Assembly: GCF_027594865.1 (NCBI RefSeq)
Contig: NZ_CP089391.1
Coordinates: 2,076,501 to 2,140,500 of the forward strand
DNA from: Bradyrhizobium xenonodulans
Lineage (GTDB): Bacteria; Pseudomonadota; Alphaproteobacteria; Rhizobiales; Xanthobacteraceae
DNA: 64,000 bases
Direction: 5' to 3'
The position numbers were made by a program, and so were the translations under genes. Below are positions 15,883 through 25,109 of the stretch, piece after piece. Positions within the stretch are counted from its first letter, which is position 1; every line of letters starts with the position of its first letter. The notes under the pieces were generated by a model. It saw nothing but the letters and a program-made list of their open reading frames with translations, was not told the DNA's origin and did not search any database.

Positions 15883-17214
15883 GTGAAAAACAGGATATCG
15901 ACCGCGGCGTTGGCTGCGGGGATGCTGGCCGCGGCTGCGACATTGGTGCAGGCCGAGCCCGTGCTGCAGGGCAAGGACGCCTACGGCGATTGGCAGTCCG
16001 ACAAGCCCGGCACGGTCAGGCTGATCCGGCCGCAGGATCTGGTCAGGCCCGGCGCCTCGCGGTCGGTTGCGAGTTCCGCACGCGTGGTGCCGCGTCCGTC
16101 GGAAGCTGCACCCCAGGTGCCGGCCGGCTTCAAGATCGAGCTGTTCGCGGAAGGCCTGCGCGCGCCGCGCATCATTAGGGTTGCGCCGAACGGCGATGTC
16201 TTCGTCGCGGAAACGCGGGGTGGTACCATCCGCGTGCTGCGCACGGGGGAGGGCGGCAAGATCGCGACCAACGAGGTCTTTGCCAGCGGGCTGAGGCAGC
16301 CGTTCGGCATCGCCTTCTTCCCGAACGGCGACAATCCGCAATGGGTCTATGTCGCCAACACCGACAGCGTCGTCCGCTTTCCCTATCAGGCCGGCGATCT
16401 CAAGGCGCGCGGCAAGGCGGAGACGATCGTGGCAAGCCTGCCGCATGACGGCGGCCATTCCACCCGCGACATCGTCTTCACGCCGGACAACAAGCGCATG
16501 CTGATCTCGGTCGGCTCGCTCAGCAACGTCGCCGAGGGCATGGGCACGCCGCCGGGCGGGTTGGAGGCGTGGGCGAAAGCGCAGCCGCTCGGCGCGGCCT
16601 GGGCCAGTGAGACCGAGCGCGCCGCTGTGTTGGCGTTCAATCCTGACGGCAAGGAGCGGAAGATCTATGCCACCGGCATCCGCAACTGCGTCGGTCTCGC
16701 GATCCAGCCGCAGACGGGCTTGCCCTGGTGCTCGACCAACGAGCGCGATGGCCTCGGCGACGACCTCGTGCCCGACTATGTGACCAGCGTGAAGGAAGGC
16801 GCGTTCTACGGCTGGCCATGGTTCTATATCGGCGGCAATGAAGACCCGCGCCACGCCGGCGCGCGGCCTGATTTGAAGGACAAGGTGACGGTGCCTGATG
16901 TGCTCATACAGCCGCATTCGGCCTCGCTCGGCATGACCTTCTATCAGGGTGCGCAGTTTCCATCCGGCTATCAGGGCGATGCCTTCGCCGCCGAGCACGG
17001 CTCGTGGAATAGGTCGAAGCGCACCGGCTACAAGGTGATCCGCATCCGGATGAAGGACGGCAAGCCGACCGGGGAGTACGAGGATTTCGTCACGGGGTTC
17101 GTGGTGAGCGACACGGAGGTGTGGGGGCGGCCGGTCGGTGTTGCCGCGGCGAAGGATGGCGCGCTGCTGGTGTCGGAGGATGGCAACGGCACGATCTGGC
17201 GGGTGACGCATTAG
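15883..17214 (+). CDS. Secreted sorbosone dehydrogenase-like (PQQ-type beta-propeller) protein
   Basis: Periplasmic six-bladed beta-propeller of the soluble glucose / sorbosone dehydrogenase superfamily, 443 residues. A GTG start at 15883 with GGGAGGAAG in front gives a clean signal peptide ending LVQA. Landmarks are VPAGFKIELFAEGLRAPR, ETRGGTIRVL, GLRQPFGIAF, NERDGLGDDLVPDYV, FYGWPWFYIGG and AAEHGSWNRSKRTGYKV, all characteristic of the sorbosone dehydrogenase group. PQQ is the likely cofactor by family; the sugar or aldehyde substrate is not evident. It is monocistronic, diverging from puuD. Confidence 0.9.
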   Translation: MKNRISTAALAAGMLAAAATLVQAEPVLQGKDAYGDWQSDKPGTVRLIRPQDLVRPGASRSVASSARVVPRPSEAAPQVPAGFKIELFAEGLRAPRIIRVAPNGDVFVAETRGGTIRVLRTGEGGKIATNEVFASGLRQPFGIAFFPNGDNPQWVYVANTDSVVRFPYQAGDLKARGKAETIVASLPHDGGHSTRDIVFTPDNKRMLISVGSLSNVAEGMGTPPGGLEAWAKAQPLGAAWASETERAAVLAFNPDGKERKIYATGIRNCVGLAIQPQTGLPWCSTNERDGLGDDLVPDYVTSVKEGAFYGWPWFYIGGNEDPRHAGARPDLKDKVTVPDVLIQPHSASLGMTFYQGAQFPSGYQGDAFAAEHGSWNRSKRTGYKVIRIRMKDGKPTGEYEDFVTGFVVSDTEVWGRPVGVAAAKDGALLVSEDGNGTIWRVTH

Positions 17215-17235
17215 ACTCGCGCCGCGGTGAAGGCG

Positions 17236-17381
17236 CACCCTCGCCCCTTGTGGGAGAGGGTGGCTCGCCGCGTAGCGCCGGGACGGGTGAGGGGTCTCTC
17301 TCCGCGAATGACCTGTGAGTTCGTAGATACAACCCCTCATCCAGCGCTTCGCGTCACCTTCTCCCACAAGGGAGAAGGAAG
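17236..17381. repeat. Large imperfect palindromic intergenic repeat
   Basis: Two arms (about 17246-17295 and 17330-17371) are inverted copies: CCTTGTGGGAGAGGGTGGC on the left matches the complement of the CACCTTCTCCCACAAGG arm on the right, and GTGAGGGGT pairs with ACCCCTCAT further in. The element of about 145 bases fills the gap between two convergent genes, so it could end transcription from both sides. Similar elements are very common between genes of Bradyrhizobium-like genomes (recollection). Confidence 0.85.
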
Positions 17382-17400
17382 AACGTGTGCTCGCTTTCTC

Positions 17401-18201
17401 CTACCCCCGTCTCACACTCGCGCCACCGTCCACCGGCAGCGTCACGCCCGTGATGAAATTCGCCTCGTCCGACGCCAAAAACAGCGCGGCGTTCGCGACG
17501 TCCCAGCCCGTGCCCATCTTCTTGCGCAGCGGCACCTTGCTGTCGCGTTCGGCTTCGACTTCGGCTCGGGTCTTGGACCATTCGCGGGCGCGGGTGTCGA
17601 CCGCCATCGGCGTGTTCATCAGGCCGGGCAGGATGACGTTGGCGCGGATGCCGTATTCGGCGTTCTGGTAGGCGAGCTGCTCGGTGAAGGCGATCATCGC
17701 CGACTTCGTCGCCTTGTAGGCGACGTAAGGATAGGTCGTGATCGCGGCCATCGAGGAGATGTTGATGATGGCGCCGCTGTTCTGCGCGCGCATGATCGGG
17801 ATGACTTCCTTCGCCGCCAGGATGCAGCTTTTCAGGTTGATGGCGACGACGCGGTCGAACGCCTCCTCGGTCAACTGAAGCAGCTCGGCATCGCCGCCGG
17901 ACAGGCTGACGCCGACATTATTGTGCAGCACGTCGATGCGGCCCCATCGCGTCTGCGCGTCCGCCACCATCGCTTTGATGTCCGCGGCTTTGGTCACGTC
18001 GGCCTTGAAGGCTGCGGCGGTGCCTTGCTTCGCGGCGATCATCGCCACCGTCTCTTGCGCCGACTCCAGGTGATGGTCCACGCACAGCACTTTCGCGCCC
18101 TCGCGCGCGAAGGTGAGCGCGGTGGCGCGGCCATTGCCCATGCCTTCTCCGGGGCTCTGGCCCGCGCCGACGACGATCGCAACCTTGTCCTTCAAGCGCA
18201 T
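17401..18201 (-). CDS. SDR family oxidoreductase
   Basis: Classical short-chain dehydrogenase, 266 residues. The cofactor loop reads VGAGQSPGEGMGNGRA, an extended variant of the usual TGxxxGxG, and is followed by Asp in CVDHH, which favours NAD. The HNNVG motif, the catalytic Ser in INISSMA and the Y-K-A-T-K tetrad (YKATK) are all present, as is VILPGLMNTPM. The start is ATG at 18201. The extended glycine loop is typical of a subgroup annotated as 3-oxoacyl-ACP reductase-like or xenobiotic-catabolic SDRs. It stands alone, divergent from the cyo operon, so no pathway can be inferred. Confidence 0.9.
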   Translation of the reverse strand: MRLKDKVAIVVGAGQSPGEGMGNGRATALTFAREGAKVLCVDHHLESAQETVAMIAAKQGTAAAFKADVTKAADIKAMVADAQTRWGRIDVLHNNVGVSLSGGDAELLQLTEEAFDRVVAINLKSCILAAKEVIPIMRAQNSGAIINISSMAAITTYPYVAYKATKSAMIAFTEQLAYQNAEYGIRANVILPGLMNTPMAVDTRAREWSKTRAEVEAERDSKVPLRKKMGTGWDVANAALFLASDEANFITGVTLPVDGGASVRRG

Positions 18202-18306
18202 CTCGGTTCACTCCCGGGGGCTGTTCAGCCAATATTTTCGTGCAGATTAGCAATCGCCTCAATCGGAGAGAAGAGCGTGCTCCTGCGTTCATGTCATTGA
18301 CATCGC

Positions 18307-19281
18307 ATGGAATTGCATGTTGCGCCCGACCCATTGCGCATGGCTGGCCCTTGCGGTTCAGGAACCGTTCTCGGGCGACCGCGTTTGTTGCGGAGCCTTC
18401 CCGCGCTATGCTCTCTCTTGGGGCTTCCAACCGCCAGTGGCTTGCCGATGAATCTGCTTGATCCACAAGGGCCCGTGGCTGCGGCCAACAGAACTATTTT
18501 AGTCGATTCTGTCTTCATCATGCTCGTGATCGTGGTGCCGACCATTTTCGCGATTCTGGCTTTTGCGTTCTGGTTTCGCGCGTCCAATCCGAAGGCGCGG
18601 TACCAGCCTGACTTCGTCTATTCCGGCCGCGTCGAGATGGTGGTGTGGGCGATCCCCGCGCTCACGGTCATCCTGCTCGGCGGCGTCGCCTGGATTGGCT
18701 CGCACCAGCTCGATCCCGCGGCACCGGTGCCGGGGACCGGCAGCCCGGTGCGGATTCAGGCCGTCTCGCTCGACTGGAAATGGCTCTTCATCTATCCGGA
18801 CCAGCGCATCGCCACCGTCAACACGCTGACGGTGCCGGCCGGCGCCGAGCTGAATTTCCAGCTCACGTCGTCGAGCGTGATGAACACCTTCTTCATCCCG
18901 CAGCTCGGCAGCATGATCTACACCATGAACGGCATGGTGACGAAGCTGAACCTGCGCGCCGACAATGAGGGGAAATTGCAAGGCCTGTCGGCGCATTTCT
19001 CCGGCGACGGTTTTCCCGACATGATGTTCGACGTCAACGTGATCTCGCCGCTCGCCTTCCCGGACTGGGTCGCGACAACCGCGAAGACCGATGCCGTGCT
19101 TAACGAGGAGAGCTACAAGAAGCTGATGCAGCAGGGCATCGAGAAGGGCAGGCCGACGTACCGGCTCGATGATCCGCGTCTGTTCGACCTGATCGCAACC
19201 CAGCACATTCCGTCCGGGCCGGGCCCGGAGCTGATCTCCGATGCCGGCCGTCCCCACAGTGGAGGCCATGATGCTCGGTAA
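18307..19281 (+). CDS. cyoA: Cytochrome bo3 ubiquinol oxidase subunit II
   Basis: Subunit II of the haem-copper quinol oxidase. Two transmembrane helices (about residues 65-90 and 110-130 of the 324-residue form) precede a cupredoxin-like periplasmic domain with SLDWKWLFIYPDQRIAT. The CuA Cys/His ligands of cytochrome c oxidases are absent (FSGDGFPDMMF in their place), which identifies a quinol oxidase. The start is uncertain: 18307 and 18340 (ATG) both lack a good ribosome site. The N-terminal leader LRSLPALCSLLGL contains a Cys but no canonical lipobox, unlike the CyoA lipoprotein of E. coli. It overlaps cyoB. Confidence 0.92.
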   Translation: MELHVAPDPLRMAGPCGSGTVLGRPRLLRSLPALCSLLGLPTASGLPMNLLDPQGPVAAANRTILVDSVFIMLVIVVPTIFAILAFAFWFRASNPKARYQPDFVYSGRVEMVVWAIPALTVILLGGVAWIGSHQLDPAAPVPGTGSPVRIQAVSLDWKWLFIYPDQRIATVNTLTVPAGAELNFQLTSSSVMNTFFIPQLGSMIYTMNGMVTKLNLRADNEGKLQGLSAHFSGDGFPDMMFDVNVISPLAFPDWVATTAKTDAVLNEESYKKLMQQGIEKGRPTYRLDDPRLFDLIATQHIPSGPGPELISDAGRPHSGGHDAR

Positions 19282-21271
19282 GCTCGACTGGTCGGCCATT
19301 CCGTTCGATCAGCCGATACCCCTCATCGCGGGTGCCGTGGTGCTGGTCGCGATCCTTGGCGTGCTGATCTGGGTCGTGGTGAAGGGGCATCTGCCCTATC
19401 TCTGGCACGAATGGATCACCAGCGTCGATCACAAGCGGATCGGCGTCATGTACATCCTGCTGGCCTCGGTGATGCTGCTGCGCGGCGGCAGCGACGCCAT
19501 CATGATGCGGATCCAGCAGGCGGTGGCCTACCAGTCGCAAGGCTATCTGCCGCCGGAGCACTACAACCAGATCTTCTCGGCCCACGGCACCATCATGATC
19601 TTCTTCGTGGCGATGCCGTTCGTGATCGGGCTGATGAACCTCGTCGTGCCGCTGCAGCTCGGCGTACGCGATGTCGCTTTCCCGACGCTCAATTCCGTCG
19701 GGTTCTGGTTGACCGCGACCGGCGCGCTGCTGGTCAATCTCTCGCTCGTGATCGGTGAGTTCGCCCGCACCGGCTGGCTCGCCTTTCCACCACTGTCGGA
19801 GCTGTCCTATTCGCCGGGCGTCGGCGTCGACTATTACGCCTGGTCGTTGCAGATATCAGGCGTCGGCACGCTGGTGGCCGGCATCAACCTCGTCACCACG
19901 GTGCTGAAGCTGCGTACCAGGGGCATGAACTATTTGCGCATGCCGATGTTCTGCTGGACCACGCTGGCTTCCAATCTCCTGATCGTGGCGGCCTTCCCTA
20001 TCCTCACCGCCACGCTCGCGATGCTGCTGCTCGATCGCTATCTCGGCTTCCACTTCTTCACCAACGAGGCCGGCGGCAACGTCATGATGTTCATGAATTT
20101 GATCTGGGCCTGGGGACACCCGGAGGTCTACATCCTCGTGCTGCCGGCGTTCGGCATCTTCTCCGAGGTGGTCTCGACCTTCTCCGGCAAGGCGCTGTTC
20201 GGCTACCGCTCCATGGTGCTCGCCACCATGGCGATCTGCGTCATCTCCTTCATGGTGTGGCTGCACCATTTCTTCACGATGGGGGCAGGCCCCGACGTCA
20301 ACGCCATCTTCGGCATCGCCAGCATGATCATCGCGGTGCCAACGGGGGTGAAGATCTACAATTGGCTGTTCACGATGTATGGCGGCCGCATCCGCTTCGC
20401 GACGCCGATGCTGTGGGCGGTCGGCTTCATGGTGACCTTCATCGTCGGCGGATTGACGGGTGTCCTGCTCGCAGTGCCGCCGGCCGACTTCATGCTTCAC
20501 AACAGCATGTTCCTGGTGGCGCACTTCCACAACGTCATCATCGGCGGCGTGCTGTTCGGCGCCTTCGCCGGCTTCGAATATTGGTTTCCGAAGGCGTTCG
20601 GCTTCCGCCTCGACGAACGCTGGGGCAAGGCTGCGTTCTGGTTCACCTTCCTCGGCTTCTTCATCACCTTCATCCCGCTTTATGTCGCTGGCATGCTCGG
20701 CATGACCCGGCGCATGCAGCATTATGACGTCGCGGCCTGGCGGCCCTGGATGATCGTCGCGGCGATTGGCATGGCCGTGCTGACCATCGGGGTGATCTGC
20801 CAGATCATGCAGCTCGTCGTCAGCATCCGCAACCGCGAGGCGTTGCGCGACCGCACCGGCGATCCCTGGGACGGCCGTTCGCTGGAATGGGCGACCGCGT
20901 CGCCGCCGCCGGTGTTCAATTTCGCTTTCAATCCCGACGTGCGCGGCGAGGACGCCTATTGGGACATGAAGATCCATGCCCGCCAGCAATCGCTCGGGCA
21001 TGACGTTCCCGAGTATCAGGACATCGAGATGCCCAGGAACTCGCCGACCGGTTTCGTCTGCGCGTTCTTCGCCACCATCATGGGCTTCGCGCTGATCTGG
21101 CACATCTGGTGGATGGTGATTTTGGGCGGCATCGGCGCGTTCGCGACCTTCGTCGTGTTCGCCTGGCGCGACCATGACGAATACGTCATTCCAGCCGACG
21201 AGGTCGCAGCGATAGACCGTGTCAATCTCGAGGAGCGTCGCAGCCTCGTCAGCATGGCGGGGACGATCTGA
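19271..21271 (+). CDS. cyoB: Cytochrome bo3 ubiquinol oxidase subunit I
   Basis: Catalytic proton-pumping subunit, 666 residues with about 15 helices. It begins MLGKLDWSAIPFDQP, closely like E. coli CyoB. The CuB/haem o3 region is seen in WAWGHPEVYILVLP and HHFFTMGAG, and the haem ligands in HFHNVIIGG. Residues linked to ubiquinol binding are kept: Arg and Asp in MLLRGGSDAIMMR and His in IFSAHG. The ATG at 19271 is preferred over the ATG three bases earlier because GGAGG then sits at better spacing. It overlaps the cyoA stop and its TGA overlaps the cyoC ATG. Confidence 0.97.
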   Translation: MLGKLDWSAIPFDQPIPLIAGAVVLVAILGVLIWVVVKGHLPYLWHEWITSVDHKRIGVMYILLASVMLLRGGSDAIMMRIQQAVAYQSQGYLPPEHYNQIFSAHGTIMIFFVAMPFVIGLMNLVVPLQLGVRDVAFPTLNSVGFWLTATGALLVNLSLVIGEFARTGWLAFPPLSELSYSPGVGVDYYAWSLQISGVGTLVAGINLVTTVLKLRTRGMNYLRMPMFCWTTLASNLLIVAAFPILTATLAMLLLDRYLGFHFFTNEAGGNVMMFMNLIWAWGHPEVYILVLPAFGIFSEVVSTFSGKALFGYRSMVLATMAICVISFMVWLHHFFTMGAGPDVNAIFGIASMIIAVPTGVKIYNWLFTMYGGRIRFATPMLWAVGFMVTFIVGGLTGVLLAVPPADFMLHNSMFLVAHFHNVIIGGVLFGAFAGFEYWFPKAFGFRLDERWGKAAFWFTFLGFFITFIPLYVAGMLGMTRRMQHYDVAAWRPWMIVAAIGMAVLTIGVICQIMQLVVSIRNREALRDRTGDPWDGRSLEWATASPPPVFNFAFNPDVRGEDAYWDMKIHARQQSLGHDVPEYQDIEMPRNSPTGFVCAFFATIMGFALIWHIWWMVILGGIGAFATFVVFAWRDHDEYVIPADEVAAIDRVNLEERRSLVSMAGTI

Positions 21272-21912
21272 TGGCTATGACTGCGACCGCAGGCCATGCC
21301 CATGCCGATCCCCATCACATCGGTGTCGTCATCGAGCATCCCGGCCCCGCGTCCAAGCGCATCGTGACGGCCTACGGCTTCTGGGTCTTCCTGCTCTCCG
21401 ACATCGTGATGTTCTCCTGCTTTTTTGCGGCCTATGCGGTGCTGTCCGGCCAGACCGCCGGCGGCCCGAGAGGCTCGGAGATTTTCGAGCAGAGGAACGT
21501 CGCGATCGAGACGGTATGCCTGCTGCTATCGAGCTTCACCTGCGGCATGGCCAGCATTGCCGCCGACGTACGCAACCGATTCTGGTTCTATCTCGGCATG
21601 ACGGTGACGTGCCTGCTGGGCGTCATATTCCTCGTCATCGAGTTCCGGGAGTTCGCGGACCTTGTCGCGCGCGGCTATGGTCCCTCGCGCAGCGCCTTCC
21701 TGACCGCGTTCTTCTCGCTGGTCGGCTGCCACGGCCTGCATGTCTCTGCCGGCGTACTCTGGCTTCTGACCATGATGGCCCAGGTCTTCGCCAAGGGATT
21801 CCGCGCCGACATCCTGCGCCGGATGATGTGCTTTGCGCTGTTCTGGCATGCGCTCGACATCATCTGGGTCGCGGTGTTCTCCGTCGTCTATTTGCTGGGG
21901 AGTGGCGCATGA
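21271..21912 (+). CDS. cyoC: Cytochrome bo3 ubiquinol oxidase subunit III
   Basis: Haem-copper oxidase subunit III, 213 residues and five predicted helices, the short form typical of quinol oxidases. Motifs include YGFWVFLLSDIVMFSCFFAAYAVL at the first helix, SLVGCHGLHVSAGVLWL in the middle and FWHALDIIWVAVFSVVYLLG at the end. The N-terminus is His-rich (GHAHADPHH). The ATG overlaps the cyoB stop and the gene's TGA overlaps the cyoD ATG, so the operon is translationally coupled throughout. Confidence 0.96.
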   Translation: MAMTATAGHAHADPHHIGVVIEHPGPASKRIVTAYGFWVFLLSDIVMFSCFFAAYAVLSGQTAGGPRGSEIFEQRNVAIETVCLLLSSFTCGMASIAADVRNRFWFYLGMTVTCLLGVIFLVIEFREFADLVARGYGPSRSAFLTAFFSLVGCHGLHVSAGVLWLLTMMAQVFAKGFRADILRRMMCFALFWHALDIIWVAVFSVVYLLGSGA

Positions 21913-22298
21913 GCGATCAGACCCACATTCGGACCGAACATGACATCGCGCCGGGCGACGAAGAGCAACACAGCGTCGGCGAGCGCGTGCTCGGCTACGT
22001 CGTTGGTCTTGGCCTGGCACTGCTGTTGACGGCAACCTCATTCTTCATCGCCGGCACCGACCTGGTCTGGCAGCCCTCTATCCCCGTTGCGCTGATCGTG
22101 CTCGCGATCGCACAGATGGGCGTGCATCTCGTGTTCTTCCTGCACATCACCACGGGCCCGGACAATACCAACAATGTGCTGGCGCTCGCCTTCGGGCTGC
22201 TGGTCGTCTTCCTGGTGGTCGGCGGGACGGTCTGGATTATGGCGCATCTGAACGCAAACATGCCGCCGATGGACCAGATCATGAAGACGCGGATGTAG
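21909..22298 (+). CDS. cyoD: Cytochrome bo3 ubiquinol oxidase subunit IV
   Basis: Small assembly/stability subunit of the bo3 oxidase, 129 residues with three hydrophobic helices and the COX4_pro pattern (GYVVGLGLALLLTATSFFI, MGVHLVFFLHIT, VGGTVWIMAHLNANM). The start ATG at 21909 overlaps the cyoC stop as ATGA. It closes the cyoABCD operon; cyoE for haem O synthesis is not in this window, and must be supplied elsewhere. Confidence 0.95.
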   Translation: MSDQTHIRTEHDIAPGDEEQHSVGERVLGYVVGLGLALLLTATSFFIAGTDLVWQPSIPVALIVLAIAQMGVHLVFFLHITTGPDNTNNVLALAFGLLVVFLVVGGTVWIMAHLNANMPPMDQIMKTRM

Positions 22299-22317
22299 GG
22301 GCGCCTGAAAAAGAAGA

Positions 22318-22345
22318 GCCGCTTGTTGTGACAAGCGGCCCAAGT
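22318..22345. terminator. Hairpin after cyoD
   Basis: A perfect 9-bp stem GCCGCTTGT / ACAAGCGGC with a TGTG loop lies 20 bases after the cyoD stop. There is no T-run downstream on the plus strand, but an A-rich run on its left gives T-rich sequence on the minus strand, so it may terminate transcription from the convergent nuclease gene as well or instead. Confidence 0.6.
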
Positions 22346-22512
22346 CTAGGGAGGAAACGCCCGAGCAAAGACAATCCGATGAGGATCGTCCGCCAAGGAA
22401 ACGCTCGCGCAAAGCGCTTGCGTACACATATAAGTGCCGCAACTCCCGTTAGAGTTCAATTCCGGATCAATACGGTCTCGGACTACCACTCACGCGTGCG
22501 TGAACCAATTGT

Positions 22513-23301
22513 TCACTTCGGCCGGCGGCAGTTGTAGGCCTTGCGGAAGCCGGCGGCCTGCGCGTCGTCCTCGGAGCAGAACCAGCGGTCCGGCCTGGTG
22601 GTCGCGGGATAGCTCGGGCAGCCCCGCAGATGGTAGATGCCGATATTGCCGGTGACGCGTGCGCGCACCGCGAGCTTGCCTTTGATGCCGCAGCTTGGCG
22701 GCATCGTCAGGTCCTCCGGAAACAACACGGCGCGGATCTCCTTGTCGCGGTCGGGCCGGCACGCGGCGCCCAGCAATGCCCCGTCCTTCCTGCCGGTGCG
22801 AAATTCTTGCGGTGCAACAAAGCAGCCCTTCCAGATGCCGGCTGAGGCGGTCTTGGCCTCGGCCGCGCCCGGCTTGACGTTGGCCTTGATCGGCTCGCGC
22901 GCGATGGCATAGCCGAGCTTGACCAACTGCTCGTTCAGGCTGGTCTTGTCGCCCTCGGCCGTGCAGATCGCGCGGTGCCGTTTGCCAAAACTCTTTTCCG
23001 GCCCGACATCGTCGCAGCGCACTGAGCGCTTGTTGATCAGCTTCGCCAGTTGGTCGCGGGCCTCGATGCCGCAGGTCCAGGGATCGGCGTGATCGTCGAT
23101 GCAGACCTGATCCAGCTCGGGCGCATCGACGCCGTCGAGGCGGTAGGTGACGTCGCCGAGCTGGATCGAATTGGCGTCCCGGACTGTCGCGGTGGCGGTC
23201 AGCGCGGAAGCCGGGCCGGAGGCCCCCAGGAATCCGGACAAAGCGAGACAAAAAACGAGCGCGAAAGCGCGGGCGGCGGCAAATGAATTCCTGAAGGACA
23301 T
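22513..23301 (-). CDS. Secreted thermonuclease-like protein
   Basis: Staphylococcal-nuclease-like (TNase) protein, 262 residues. A Sec signal peptide (residues about 1-34, ending ASALTA) precedes an OB-fold nuclease domain: [28 protein letters not shown] carries the catalytic Arg and Glu region, and [14 protein letters not shown] matches the second Arg segment. Six or more cysteines suggest disulfides. The C-terminal part has [25 protein letters not shown], which resembles the extracytoplasmic tail seen in many rhizobial TNase proteins. The start is ATG at 23301. Substrate could be DNA or RNA in the periplasm or outside; activity is inferred from family. Confidence 0.82.
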   Translation of the reverse strand: MSFRNSFAAARAFALVFCLALSGFLGASGPASALTATATVRDANSIQLGDVTYRLDGVDAPELDQVCIDDHADPWTCGIEARDQLAKLINKRSVRCDDVGPEKSFGKRHRAICTAEGDKTSLNEQLVKLGYAIAREPIKANVKPGAAEAKTASAGIWKGCFVAPQEFRTGRKDGALLGAACRPDRDKEIRAVLFPEDLTMPPSCGIKGKLAVRARVTGNIGIYHLRGCPSYPATTRPDRWFCSEDDAQAAGFRKAYNCRRPK

Positions 23302-23503
23302 ACGGTCTCGCTATCGATTGCTCTTTCGCCTTGTTCCTAGCATCCGGATGGGGCGATACCAATGGTCTGCGCCCCGCGAAGTGCGACATTCCGGCCTCGC
23401 AGCTTTACTCGCGGGTCGCTCTACCCCTATCGTTTGCGCAAGCCTGCGAGCCGTGATGGCCGAATCGCCCGGGAAGCGGCGAGGGCGGGAGGGCGATGTT
23501 TCG

Positions 23504-25102
23504 ATGAAAGACCCCGTGGACGTCCTGATCATCGGCGCCGGCGCTTCGGGCGCCGCCATCGCGTGGTCGCTGGCCGAGACCAAGATGCACATTCTCTGCC
23601 TGGAGCAGGGCGGCTGGATGAACCCGGCGGAATATCCCAGCACGGGCCGCGACTGGGAGGCCAAGTTCTACGGCGAGTGGTCGTCGAGCCCCAACGTGCG
23701 CGGTCGGCCCGAGGACTATCCGATCAACGACGACAATTCGCCGATCAAGGTCGTCAACTACAACGCGGTCGGCGGCTCGACGGTGATGTACACCGCGCAT
23801 TGGCCGCGGCTGCATCCCTCCGATTTCAAGGTGAGGACGCTCGATGGCGTCGCCGACGACTGGCCGATCGATTACGACGCGCTGACGCCGTTCTTCGAAG
23901 AGAACGACCGCATGATGGGCACGTCAGGTCTGTCAGGCGATCCGCGCTCGCCGCTGACGCATCCGCCGATGCCGCAGCAGCCGATGGGATTGACGGGTGC
24001 GATCATCGGCAAGGCGATGAACAAGCTCGGCTGGCACTGGTGGCCGTCGGACACGACCGTCGCCACCATGGACTACGAGGGCCGGGCGCGCTGCATCAAT
24101 CTCGGCCATTGCACGCCGGCCTGCGCGCAAGGCGCAAAATCCTCGACCGACATCACCTATTGGCCGCACGCGATCCGCGCCGGCGTCGAGCTGCGCACCC
24201 ATTGCCGGGTGCGCGAGATCACCACCGACGAGAGCGGCATGGCCTCGGGCGTGGTGTATTACGACAAGGACGGCGTCGAGCAGTTCCAGCCGGCGCATGT
24301 CGTGATCATCGCCTGCAACGGCGTCGGCACGCCGCGGCTGCTGCTGAACTCGGCATCCAATCGCTTTCCGAACGGGCTTGCCAATTCGTCCGGCCTCGTC
24401 GGCAAGAATTTGATGTTCCACCCCTATGCGCAGATCTACGGCTATGTGAAGGAGCCGACCGACTCCAATCGCGCGCCGCCGACCTGCCTGTGGAGCAAGG
24501 AATGGTATGACACGGATTTGTCGCGCGGCTTCGTGCGTGGTTACGGCGTCCAGTTCGTGCGCGGCGCAGGGCCGGTGTTCGAGGCGGTCGTCAGCGAGCA
24601 AAAGGGCATTCTGCCGTGGGGCGAGGATCATCATCGAGTGTTCCGCAAGCTCAACGGCCATCGGCTCGGTTTCTCCGCGATCTGCGAGGATCTGCCGGAG
24701 GAGCACAATCAGGTCACGCTCGACCCCGTCCTGAAGGACAGTCACGGCATCCCCGCGCCGAAGATCGACTACACGATCAGCGAGAACAGCCGGAAGATGA
24801 TGGAGCATGCGCTCGCCCGCGGCCGCGAGGTTCTGGAGACGGCGGGGGCGACCGACATCTGCGTCAACTCGCCGATCCCGTGGGGCGGCTGGCATTTGCT
24901 CGGTACCGCACGGATGGGCACCGACCCCTCTCGTTCCGTCGTCAACGAATGGGGCCGCACGCACGATGTGAAGAACCTCTTCATCGTCGATGGCAGCATC
25001 TTCGTCACCTCGGGCGGCGTGAACCCGACCTCCACCATCCAGGCCCTCGCGCTCTACATCGCCGACCAGATGAAGCAGCGCCTTGCCAATCTGTTCGACT
25101 GA
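23504..25102 (+). CDS. GMC family oxidoreductase
   Basis: FAD-dependent glucose-methanol-choline oxidoreductase, 532 residues. It has the dinucleotide-binding GAGASGAAIAW near the N-terminus, the GGSTVMYTAHWPR FAD-attachment region, a CINLGHCTPACAQGAKSS cysteine-rich loop, and the C-terminal active site HLLGTARMG with VNPTSTIQALAL. This architecture matches the gluconate/2-ketogluconate dehydrogenase large-subunit branch. The chosen ATG at 23504 has a GGGAGG 13-18 bases upstream, rather far. No Tat signal is seen, so the enzyme is probably cytoplasmic unless exported by its partner. The gene 7 bases downstream encodes a small subunit-like protein. Confidence 0.92.
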   Translation: MKDPVDVLIIGAGASGAAIAWSLAETKMHILCLEQGGWMNPAEYPSTGRDWEAKFYGEWSSSPNVRGRPEDYPINDDNSPIKVVNYNAVGGSTVMYTAHWPRLHPSDFKVRTLDGVADDWPIDYDALTPFFEENDRMMGTSGLSGDPRSPLTHPPMPQQPMGLTGAIIGKAMNKLGWHWWPSDTTVATMDYEGRARCINLGHCTPACAQGAKSSTDITYWPHAIRAGVELRTHCRVREITTDESGMASGVVYYDKDGVEQFQPAHVVIIACNGVGTPRLLLNSASNRFPNGLANSSGLVGKNLMFHPYAQIYGYVKEPTDSNRAPPTCLWSKEWYDTDLSRGFVRGYGVQFVRGAGPVFEAVVSEQKGILPWGEDHHRVFRKLNGHRLGFSAICEDLPEEHNQVTLDPVLKDSHGIPAPKIDYTISENSRKMMEHALARGREVLETAGATDICVNSPIPWGGWHLLGTARMGTDPSRSVVNEWGRTHDVKNLFIVDGSIFVTSGGVNPTSTIQALALYIADQMKQRLANLFD

Positions 25103-25109
25103 GGCCGTC

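Noticed and set aside
18307..19281. Calling subunit II a cytochrome c oxidase (CtaC)
   Set aside because: The CuA ligand motif is absent and the next gene is a close match to CyoB, so the complex is a quinol oxidase.
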